A stretch of DNA of 49,114 nucleotides from Streptomyces sp. B21-083 (lineage in GTDB: Bacteria > Actinomycetota > Actinomycetes > Streptomycetales > Streptomycetaceae). The stretch spans positions 1 through 49,114 of the forward strand of contig NZ_JARUND010000005.1 in NCBI RefSeq assembly GCF_036898825.1, given 5' to 3'. The notes under the pieces were generated by a model. The model ran no database searches, was not told where the DNA came from, and saw only the letters and a list, made by a program, of their open reading frames with translations. The translations under genes were made by a program, and so were the position numbers. Shown here in pieces: positions 38,755 to 45,451 of this stretch; the first letter of the stretch is position 1, and each line of letters starts with the position of its first letter.

Positions 38755-39438
38755 ATGACGACACTCACACCCCCCGTGGTGATCCCCGGACAGGGGCGCA
38801 GGATCGCGTTCGTCGGCAAGGGCGGCACCGGCAAAAGCACGATCATCGCCCACATGCTCAAGCACTGGAACGCGTCCGGTATCCCGGCCTCGGCCATGGA
38901 TGCCGACGAGCCCGGCGACGAGGAAAAGGGCAGCCTCCTGGAGTGGTCGGACGAGGCCGACCTCGGCGGACCGGTGTACCCGGCGCCGAACCGCTCCAAG
39001 GTCCGCGACCAGCTCGTGAAGTACACCCCGGAGGGCGGCCTTCTGGCCGTCGACACCGGGGCGTGGAACCGCAAGGCCGGGAACATGCACTTCGCCGTCT
39101 TGAGCGGCGTCGACCTCGCGGTGTTGACGCTTCCCCCGACCCGTATGGAGATGAACCGAGCCGGTTCGGTCCTCGCGGCGATCGACCACCTCGAAGAGGT
39201 CGGCGCGCACTTCCCGCGTCTCGTCATCTGCCTGACCCTGACGAACGCCTCGGCCAAGGCCGCTGACACCACGTACCGGGACCTGACCGGCGGCGGGTTC
39301 ACCGTGCTCAAGACCCGCATTCCCCGCGTGGACAAGGAGGACGGTTACGGCCAGTCGTACGGCCTCGAACCGCCGCTCGTCGCCGGGTCACCGATGGACC
39401 TCCTCGCCGCCGAGCTCGCCAAGGAGGCAGCTGCGTGA
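38755..39438 (+). CDS. parA: ParA-family partition ATPase
   Basis: 227 residues. The deviant Walker A GKGGTGKST (21-29) and downstream LAVDTGAWN and LAVLTLPPTRMEMN match ParA/MinD proteins. No N-terminal HTH, so autoregulation would need the partner. Forms an overlapping pair with the ParB-like gene (GTGA at 39435-39438). It segregates the plasmid at low copy number. Confidence 0.85.
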   Translation: MTTLTPPVVIPGQGRRIAFVGKGGTGKSTIIAHMLKHWNASGIPASAMDADEPGDEEKGSLLEWSDEADLGGPVYPAPNRSKVRDQLVKYTPEGGLLAVDTGAWNRKAGNMHFAVLSGVDLAVLTLPPTRMEMNRAGSVLAAIDHLEEVGAHFPRLVICLTLTNASAKAADTTYRDLTGGGFTVLKTRIPRVDKEDGYGQSYGLEPPLVAGSPMDLLAAELAKEAAA

Positions 39439-40667
39439 CGGTGGAGACGACAAACCGCGCCGACCTCCTCAACCGGGCCCGCAAGGGGAATCGGGCGGTC
39501 AAGAACAATGCCGCGCACCTGCCTGACCTGACGTCGGCCGTCTCCGGTGTGGCAGAGCTCGCCGACCAGCTCCCGGACCTCGACGACGTCCGGGAGGTCC
39601 CCGAGGACGACCGTTCCCCGCTCGACGAGACCGAGGCCCGACAGCGGGCCGTAACCGAGAGGGTCATTCACGCAGCCCTCGCGGCTGGTGACGCTGCAAT
39701 CTGGGTGATCGGCAAGGCCCTGACGGTGGCGGCGAAAGGGAAGTTCCACCGGGATCAAGGCATGACGTTCGACGAGTACGCGCGAGCGGAAACCGGGAAG
39801 TCACCCGCGCACGCCCGACGATGGATGGACGGGGCGCCCCTCGCCCTGGCGGTGGCCGCCGCGACGTCGAGCACACCACCCGAGGGACACGTCCGGCCCC
39901 TGCGGAAGATCGAGAAGGAGATCGGGACGCGTCCCGCGATCGAGCTCTACCGCAGCGCGGACAAGGCATCCGGAGAGAAGGGCGGCCGGAAGGTCACCGG
40001 GGCCGTGCTCGTCGAGATCCGTAAGGAGCTCCCGGCCGAGCTCCCCGAGGATGCCGAGGAGGCCGCCGCCGTCGTACGGGAGGCCGCCCGCCGCGTCATG
40101 ACCAAGCCGTCGGCACCCGAGGATTCCTCTCCAAATGGAGAGAAGACCGAGGGCGGCAACGAGGACCAGGAGCAGAGCGGCGAGGGGTCCGAGGCGAGCA
40201 CCCCGCCGCCCGTCCGCGTCTCGGCACTCGTCCCGGCCTCGGTGGCGGCGACGCTCGACGAGTGGGCCGGATACCTCTCGCTCGGGCACCGGGTACCGCT
40301 CGACTCCTCGGACGTGCTCGCCGTCGCCGTCGAGCTCGCCGTGAGCAACGGCGCCCCGTCGCTCCAACTCCTTTCGGAGCGAATCGAGGCGCAGCACGCG
40401 GAGCACATAAGCCGGGGCGTGGACCGGTTCGAATGGCGACCGTCGCCCCGCTCCAAGTCCGTCCGGACGGCCGAGCGGCGCCCCAAGGGACACCCGGCCA
40501 CGAAGAGATGGGCGCCTCGCTGCACGGCCCCGACCGAGAGTGCGAGCGCACCGCCGTGCGACGAGCTCGTGATCTGGAAGGTTGACGACGAGAAGCGCGG
40601 GACGTCGTTCTACTGCGACAAGCACCTACCCGCCGAGGACACCCCGCCCGGCATCTGGCGGGACTGA
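39435..40667 (+). CDS. ParB-like DNA-binding partner
   Basis: 410 residues from GTG overlapping the parA stop. There is no canonical ParB CTPase motif; the N-terminal half is helical with an HTH-like stretch (MTFDEYARAETGKSPAHARRWMDGAPLALA, about 110-140), and a charged linker contains the DNA palindrome site B. The C-terminal part has Cys residues (RCTAPTESASAPPCDELVI and YCDKHLP) that could bind zinc. Gene order and the two palindromes at or just after the gene indicate a plasmid-type centromere-binding protein. Confidence 0.65.
   Translation: MTVETTNRADLLNRARKGNRAVKNNAAHLPDLTSAVSGVAELADQLPDLDDVREVPEDDRSPLDETEARQRAVTERVIHAALAAGDAAIWVIGKALTVAAKGKFHRDQGMTFDEYARAETGKSPAHARRWMDGAPLALAVAAATSSTPPEGHVRPLRKIEKEIGTRPAIELYRSADKASGEKGGRKVTGAVLVEIRKELPAELPEDAEEAAAVVREAARRVMTKPSAPEDSSPNGEKTEGGNEDQEQSGEGSEASTPPPVRVSALVPASVAATLDEWAGYLSLGHRVPLDSSDVLAVAVELAVSNGAPSLQLLSERIEAQHAEHISRGVDRFEWRPSPRSKSVRTAERRPKGHPATKRWAPRCTAPTESASAPPCDELVIWKVDDEKRGTSFYCDKHLPAEDTPPGIWRD
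40127..40142. repeat. CTCTCC/GGAGAG palindrome, site B
   Basis: The same 16-bp word as at 31070-31085, located inside the parB-like coding sequence. Candidate partition site. Confidence 0.55.
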
Positions 40668-40679
40668 CCCCGCCCGTTT

Positions 40680-40695
40680 CTCTCCAATTGGAGAG
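40680..40695. repeat. CTCTCC/GGAGAG palindrome, site C
   Basis: CTCTCCAATTGGAGAG, preceded by GTTT as at site A, 13 bp after the parB-like stop. Candidate partition site. Confidence 0.6.
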
Positions 40696-40711
40696 ACCGC
40701 AGGAACCGCGA

Positions 40712-40743
40712 CGGCCCCGGAGCTCCAAGGAGCTCCGGGGCCG
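40712..40743. terminator. Terminator between parB-like and 40765
   Basis: A perfect 15-bp stem with a 2-base loop (CGGCCCCGGAGCTCC and its complement) lies between convergent genes. Confidence 0.7.
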
Positions 40744-40764
40744 CGGTGCGTCTGCCGGCATGTC

Positions 40765-41112
40765 TCACGCGCGAGGCGGTACCGCTTCCGGGTGGTCGTT
40801 GGGCCAGCCCCATTCGCCCGAGTCGTGGCCGTCGGCCGGGTCGTGGCCCGGCTCCTCCTGGCACTGCCACCAGTCGCCGACCTCGTCGGGGTACATCGCA
40901 CTGCACTGCCCCGGCTCGGGGTTCGGCGGCGGCGGCAGGAAGCCGACACCCGCGAGGACGGTCGTCACGAACTCCTCGACCTTTTCCTCGCCCATGGCTT
41001 GCGCCCATTTGCCGAGGCTGTGACGGGTGGACTCGACGACCGAGGCGTACCGCTCCTCACTGATGACCTTGCGGGCCGTGTTCTGCGCCTCGACGTCTGC
41101 GGCGTCAGCCAT
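40765..41112 (-). CDS. Hypothetical protein under ACTTGYA control (115 aa)
   Basis: ATG with GGAGAGGGGAA upstream. Helical N-terminus (AQNTARKVISEERYASVVESTRHSLGKWAQAMGEEKVEEFVTTVLAGVGF) and a C-terminal Cys/His motif (CSAMYPDEVGDWWQCQEEPGHDPADGHDSGEWGWP) that may bind a metal. The site 5 operator lies 41 bp upstream. No family known. Confidence 0.65.
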   Translation of the reverse strand: MADAADVEAQNTARKVISEERYASVVESTRHSLGKWAQAMGEEKVEEFVTTVLAGVGFLPPPPNPEPGQCSAMYPDEVGDWWQCQEEPGHDPADGHDSGEWGWPNDHPEAVPPRA

Positions 41113-41152
41113 AGCGGTTCCCCTCTCCGTTTACTGCGGGCCCCCACCTTGG

Positions 41153-41194
41153 CACGAGTTGTAGGTGACTTGCAAGTGCGGTTACAAGTTGAGG
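41153..41194. promoter_or_regulatory. ACTTGYA operator, site 5
   Basis: On the minus strand: CAACTTGTAACCGCACTTG, CAAGTCACCTACAACTCGTG, so CTTG cores again lie about 12 bp apart. Controls the 41112 gene. Confidence 0.7.
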
Positions 41195-41299
41195 GGCGGG
41201 GGGCGACCCTCGCCGCCGAAACCGCCACCGAAACCGCCACGGCGCACCGAGGGCCCGCGCGGCGGCCTGCCGAGATGCCGAGAAACCGCAGGTCACCCC

Positions 41300-41355
41300 C
41301 GAAACCGCCAACTGATGCACCCCCTCGGTACCGAAACCGCCAAACGGTGCACCCC
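41300..41355. repeat. GTGCACC/TGGCGGTTT iterons, distal cluster
   Basis: Two units on the minus strand: GGGGTGCATCAGTTGGCGG (41300-41323) and GGGGTGCACCGTTTGGCGG (41331-41355), each followed by TTTCG. They match the units at 48745-49111. Half-units CGAAACCGCC occur at 41218-41232. Confidence 0.7.
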
Positions 41356-41368
41356 CTCGCCAACAGGG

Positions 41369-41409
41369 GTTATGACGAGTGCGCATGTTCTGTGAGCTGG
41401 GGACATACG
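41369..41409. promoter_or_regulatory. Conserved intergenic block, copy 3
   Basis: ATGACGAGTGCGCAT (41372-41386) then GTTCTGTGAGCTGGGGACAT. Nearly identical to copy 1. It lies between divergent 41112 and 41537, among two ACTTGYA sites and two iterons. Confidence 0.65.
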
Positions 41410-41460
41410 GGCCGCCCACCCCGCCCATGCCGTCCCGTTCTGGCGCCACTCTCGAACCGA

Positions 41461-41500
41461 GTTGTAATTCAACTTGCAGTTGACCTACAACCTGTGTCAC
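41461..41500. promoter_or_regulatory. ACTTGYA operator, site 6
   Basis: GTTGTAATTCAACTTGCAG then TTGACCTACAACCTGTGTCAC. A promoter TTGTAA-18-TACAAC can be read across it. 37 bp upstream of the 41537 gene. Confidence 0.7.
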
Positions 41501-41536
41501 GGTGGGGCCCGTACCGATCCAGAGGGAGACCAGCAC

Positions 41537-42781
41537 ATGCAGGCATGGGCCAACACCGACAGCAACGACCTGTTTTTCCACGCGTTCACCAAGGGGGAGG
41601 ACGGCCTCCGCGCCATGTGCAACAAGCGCATCCGGCCCGCCGAGCGCCACCGCCGAAGGGATGTCGGCCTGTTCACCGAGGACGAGGTTCGCCGCCTGCC
41701 GTTCCCCACCATTCACCTGTGCGAGCGCTGCACCGCCAAGACGGCCACCCCCGCCAAGACCACCGCGCCGGCACTCGCCGCGCAGGACGGCGAGGCGCCG
41801 CTCTACGTACGGGCCGAGGTCCGGCACGCTGCCGTGGGCAAGGGGCGGCGCGTGCACTACTCACCGAGCAATGACGACACCCTGTGCGGCCGGATCGTGT
41901 CCGCGTACCTCGACGTCGACGAGGCCGCCGAGCGCTTCGGGCGGGGCGACGAACTGTGCACGCGGTGCGTGGCCGCCGCCGAGGAACGGGCGTACGGAAT
42001 CAGCCTCGGCGCCTCCTCGCAGCTCTCCCGGGCCGCCGCCGGATTCGGCGCAACGGTCGAGGCCGCCGAGGAGAACGGCCGCGCGTTCGTGGTCGACGAG
42101 GAGGCCCTCGACCACTTCGCGGACGTCACCCCGGACGCTCGGCCGTCGCTCGGTGAGGCGCTCGTGATCACGCGCGCCGACCGGGTCCGGTTCGGCGACA
42201 CCGTGTTCGGTTGCCTCCCGGACAGGGAGGGCGCCCCGGCCGCCACCCTCGGCCACGTGATCATGCACTCGGACCCGTACACCGCCGCACCCCGCCCGTA
42301 CGACTCGGCGTGCGGGTGCCTCGGCTGCGCGCAGGCTGCACCCCTGTCCGGTCCGGTGATCACCCTCGCCACCGAGACGCCGTGGGAGACCTGCGACCCG
42401 ATCCCGGCCGCCTCGCTCGTCCTGATCCGCGAGGGCCGCCGCACTGCGGGCAGCGCCCCCCGGGATGCTGACAACCCCGACGCGCTCGCCGCGCTCGCCG
42501 TCCTCGACTCGCTGAGCCTCGCCACGGTCACCGACGAGCACGATTTCACCGGGGCCGACGAGTTCGACGGGCAGGCACACGGCGCGCTCGTCGAGCCTCG
42601 GGGCGCCGGGCGGGTGGCGGTGTACTGGCTCGCCGAGGGCCTCTACGTGGCCGGTGAGGAACGGGCGCCGCACCGTGCCGAGCTGCGCATCATCGCCGAC
42701 CGGCTGAGCGGCGCCGGGTGGCGCATCGAGCCGGGTTCCGTCCGGTGCGTGTTCGCCTGGCGGCCGTCCGCCGAGGCGTAG
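41537..42781 (+). CDS. Large Cys-rich protein under ACTTGYA control (414 aa)
   Basis: ATG with AGAGGGAGACC upstream. Several zinc-type pairs: CNKR...CERC (about 28-65), TLCGRIVSAY...CTRC (about 115-145), CGCLGC (about 255-260). The C-terminal region (LSLATVTDEHDFTGADEFDG ... VYWLAEGLYVAGEERAPHRAELRIIADRL) is alpha/beta. Function unknown. It is the plus-strand target of operator site 6 and is followed by a terminator. Confidence 0.65.
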   Translation: MQAWANTDSNDLFFHAFTKGEDGLRAMCNKRIRPAERHRRRDVGLFTEDEVRRLPFPTIHLCERCTAKTATPAKTTAPALAAQDGEAPLYVRAEVRHAAVGKGRRVHYSPSNDDTLCGRIVSAYLDVDEAAERFGRGDELCTRCVAAAEERAYGISLGASSQLSRAAAGFGATVEAAEENGRAFVVDEEALDHFADVTPDARPSLGEALVITRADRVRFGDTVFGCLPDREGAPAATLGHVIMHSDPYTAAPRPYDSACGCLGCAQAAPLSGPVITLATETPWETCDPIPAASLVLIREGRRTAGSAPRDADNPDALAALAVLDSLSLATVTDEHDFTGADEFDGQAHGALVEPRGAGRVAVYWLAEGLYVAGEERAPHRAELRIIADRLSGAGWRIEPGSVRCVFAWRPSAEA

Positions 42782-42801
42782 CGCGACCAGAGGCCCACGC
42801 A

Positions 42802-42836
42802 GAGGGCCCCGACGGGTCGCACCCGTCGGGGCCCTC
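42802..42836. terminator. Terminator between convergent genes 41537 and 42869
   Basis: A perfect 16-bp stem, 3-base loop. Confidence 0.75.
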
Positions 42837-42868
42837 GCGTATGCGCAGCTAAGCCGCGCGGACGACAC

Positions 42869-43051
42869 TCACCAGTCGAGCGCCGGACCGGCGAGACGGC
42901 CGTCATGCGTACTCGGCTCCTCGCCGTACACCGGCACGTCGTACGTGTCCCACCGGGGCGACTCGCCCCCGTCCGGGCACGTGCAGATGCCGCCCTCGTA
43001 CATGAGGAGCTCGCACTCCTCGTCGTGGTCGAGGGGGCCGCGCCTCACCAT
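42869..43051 (-). CDS. Small Cys-containing protein (60 aa)
   Basis: The ATG at 43051 overlaps the previous stop (ATGGTGA). Sequence MVRRGPLDHDEECELLMYEG then ICTCPDGGESPRWDTYDVPVYG with CxC, likely metal binding. Short, acidic. Unknown function. Confidence 0.5.
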   Translation of the reverse strand: MVRRGPLDHDEECELLMYEGGICTCPDGGESPRWDTYDVPVYGEEPSTHDGRLAGPALDW

Positions 43052-43956
43052 GCGGAGGGCGGCGCGTTGTCGAGGTCGAAAGCCGGGGACCAGTCGGCGG
43101 CCGTAGGCCGCGGCCCGGCGGCCGGCACTTCCGAGGGCGGGCCGAGCTCGTCCTCGCCGGGCCGGTCGTCGTAGTCCTCGGGCGGGTCGACGTCGCCCTC
43201 GGGGCCGTCGTCGAGGTAGTCGGGCTCGGGCTCCTGGTCCTCCTCGGCGAGCGGCTCCTCGTCCTCCTGGTCCTCGTCGCCGTACCGGTCGTAGTCGTCC
43301 TCGGGGGTGGGGTAGGCGTCGGGGTCGAGCTCGTCCTCGTCGGCGTCGGCGTCGGCGTCGAACCCGGGGAAGTTCGGGTGTCGTACGCCGTCGTAGACGA
43401 GCGTCGTGAAGCCGTCGCCACCGTTCGGATTCGGGCGTTGCTCGCCCCACGGGATCTCGGGGAGGTCGACCGCCGCCTCGGCAGTCTCGCCGCACTCGGC
43501 GCACCGGTAGGTGTCCCACCATGACGTGATGCCCCAGAGCGAACCGGGGAAGCGGTCGACGTGGACGAGGCGGCCCCCGCATTCGACGTCGGCGCCCGCC
43601 TCGGTGCTGTACTCCTCGGCGCAGCCGTCGCCGTGGTGGCACTGCCCGGAGCACCGGCACGGCCGAGCCGGGTCCGGCTCGGGGCGCCATACCGCCTCGG
43701 CTCGCGCCCGCCGCCCGGGGGAGGCGTCGGCGGGCAGTGCACGAATGCCGAGCTCCTCGGCGGTGATGCCGAGCTCGGCCTCGGCGGCGGTCGGTTCGAG
43801 GACGTACGCCACGGCGGCCGGGTCGGGTGCCGGCGTCTCCTCGGTGGCGGTTTCGGCGAGCTCGGCCCGCGCCCGGTTCAGCGCGTCGTGATACCCGATG
43901 CCCTCGGTGTCTTGGATCTCTCGCGCCCGCTTCTGTGCGGCGTCACGCTTCGGCAT
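43045..43956 (-). CDS. Hypothetical zinc-binding acidic protein (303 aa)
   Basis: ATG at 43956 with GGGAGGG upstream. Residues 1-40 are helical; CRCSGQCHHGDGCAEEY (about 88-104), VECGGRLVHVDRF and YRCAECGETAEAAVD give many Cys/His (zinc ribbons). The C-terminal half is highly acidic (DADADEDELDPDAYPTPEDDYDRY ... EEDQEPEPDYLDDG). Such acidic, zinc-rich proteins are typical of actinobacterial mobile elements. No function recognised. Confidence 0.65.
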   Translation of the reverse strand: MPKRDAAQKRAREIQDTEGIGYHDALNRARAELAETATEETPAPDPAAVAYVLEPTAAEAELGITAEELGIRALPADASPGRRARAEAVWRPEPDPARPCRCSGQCHHGDGCAEEYSTEAGADVECGGRLVHVDRFPGSLWGITSWWDTYRCAECGETAEAAVDLPEIPWGEQRPNPNGGDGFTTLVYDGVRHPNFPGFDADADADEDELDPDAYPTPEDDYDRYGDEDQEDEEPLAEEDQEPEPDYLDDGPEGDVDPPEDYDDRPGEDELGPPSEVPAAGPRPTAADWSPAFDLDNAPPSAW

Positions 43957-44176
43957 GGCGATGCCCTCCCAGTGCCGGGCCTCGGTCCCCACGCCACCCG
44001 CCCGGTACGGAACGGATCGTCAGCTCACTGCCTGCGGACCGGTTTCCCGAGGGACCTTCTACCGTCGGTGCCCTGGCACGGCGTGGGCGCGCGGGCGGCG
44101 GTATGGGCGGCGGTTCCGCCCTCGGGAGAACCGTAGCGGAGGGCACCGACAGTCGAGGGCGAACGGGAGGGCGGTC
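43957..44176. other. Intergenic region with large hairpin
   Basis: GTCGGTGCCCT (44071-44081) and AGGGCACCGAC (44139-44149) form an 11-bp inverted repeat around a GC-rich segment, located between the TniQ stop and the 43956 start; it is a probable terminator or structured leader. No gene seen. Confidence 0.4.
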
Positions 44177-45274
44177 CTACTTCCGGGGCAGGCCGGTGCA
44201 CCCGGCGTAGGGCACCCATCGGCAGCTCGGCGCGCGCCCGTTGCAGTGCGGGCATACACCCGTGGTCGAGGTGAGCGGGAGGCCGTAGACCCACATCAGG
44301 CAGGAGGGTGCCCGGAGCGGCCCGTGTTCTTCGGGGCGGGGCCGGTGGTGCAGCGCAGGAAGGCGGTTCCAGCGCCGTTCCGCAGCGCCGCGTCCCGAGG
44401 GCTTTCCGGACGGTTCGGGCCGGTGCTGCTCTAGCCAGTAGGTCAGTGGGGGCCGTTCCCGGCGGGTGAGAGTGCCGGCGGGGGCGAGCTGCGCGACGGA
44501 GTCGAGCCACCGCTCGGGGGAGGCACTCGGGCGCCTGCGCCGCTCCTCCCACTTCCACATGACCTCGGCCAGGGCGACGGCCTCGGGGTAGACCGCGACG
44601 GGTGCCGCTCGGCGGCGGTGCCGCGTCATGTCGAGGACGTCCTCGCGCTCCCGCCACGCCTCGGCGACGAGTCCGGACGCCCACCACCAGAGGGTGACCT
44701 GATGAGCGTCCGTCACGAGAGCATCGGCGGCCGGGCCCAAGCGGTGCACCATCGCGCGGTGTCGGGCCAGGGCTCGCCCGAGGTCCGGGACGGGGCCGGT
44801 GTCGACGAGGTACCCGCCGTCATCACCGGCCATCCATCGACGGCCGCAGCCGCAGGGACGCCACCGGTGCCCCTCGGCAGCGAGCCACGCCCCGGGCTCC
44901 ATACAGAGCGGGCAGGCAGGCAGGGGAGGGGCGCCAAGATCCCTCGGCCAGGGCTCGACGCGCGGCGCGTCAACGAGGCCGCCGGGCCGTACGCCGGGCA
45001 ACGCCCGTGCGAGTTGCTCGGGCTCCCGGCCCACCAGGGCGGCGAGCTGCGCGAGGCCCTCCACGGAGAGGCGGACCTCCTCGCGCTGCGGCATGAGGCC
45101 GTCCTCGGGCACCTCGGGAGCGGCCTCGACGAGTGCCCCGAGAAGGGTGTCGACGGGTAGGCCGTTGGCGGTCGAGGTGCGGATCAGGAACGAGGCGAGG
45201 GTCTCGCCCTGAATCAGCGGGACGCGGATCGGGAGGTCATCCGCGGTGAGGTCTGCGCGGCCGGTGGCGTTCAT
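44177..45274 (-). CDS. TniQ-family transposition protein (orphan)
   Basis: 365 residues from ATG 45274. N-terminal TniQ signature (about 16-45): IRVPLIQGETLASFLIRTSTANGLPVDTLLGAL. A Zn site follows with CPLC...W...CGC (about 120-150) and the C-terminus has MWVYGLPLTSTTGVCPHCNGR. TniQ proteins choose targets for Tn7/Tn5053-like transposons with TnsB/TniA and TniB partners. None of those genes is within the window, so this is an orphan, possibly recruited for another function. Two 17-bp TGTCAAG repeats (45370-45451) lie nearby. Confidence 0.75.
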   Translation of the reverse strand: MNATGRADLTADDLPIRVPLIQGETLASFLIRTSTANGLPVDTLLGALVEAAPEVPEDGLMPQREEVRLSVEGLAQLAALVGREPEQLARALPGVRPGGLVDAPRVEPWPRDLGAPPLPACPLCMEPGAWLAAEGHRWRPCGCGRRWMAGDDGGYLVDTGPVPDLGRALARHRAMVHRLGPAADALVTDAHQVTLWWWASGLVAEAWREREDVLDMTRHRRRAAPVAVYPEAVALAEVMWKWEERRRRPSASPERWLDSVAQLAPAGTLTRRERPPLTYWLEQHRPEPSGKPSGRGAAERRWNRLPALHHRPRPEEHGPLRAPSCLMWVYGLPLTSTTGVCPHCNGRAPSCRWVPYAGCTGLPRK

Positions 45275-45369
45275 GTCGGCACCGTGGCACACACCACCGA
45301 CAGGGCGCCCGCGAACGGGTGACGTCGCCCCAGAAGAGGGCCCCGACGGCATCGCCCTATTGGCGCGTT

Positions 45370-45451
45370 CCTGTCAAGTTTCAGGGGATCTCACCCCTCT
45401 CGACCCCAGGGGCCGGACGGCTTTTTGATGCGACCCTGTCAAGTTTCAGGG
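45370..45451. repeat. Two CCTGTCAAGTTTCAGGG direct repeats (transposon-end-like)
   Basis: Exact 17-bp copies at 45370-45386 and 45435-45451, 65 bp apart. TGTCA-type ends (TGTCA...TTTCAG) are typical for Tn402/Tn5053-like elements that use TniQ. The second copy overlaps the stop codon (45446-45448) of the minus-strand coiled-coil gene. Confidence 0.45.

Noticed and set aside
10592..41409. Conserved MSWGHT / MFCELGTY peptides encoded by the three ~40-bp blocks
   Set aside because: Frames diverge right after the block and changes do not favour synonymous sites, so a DNA element is more likely than a leader peptide.
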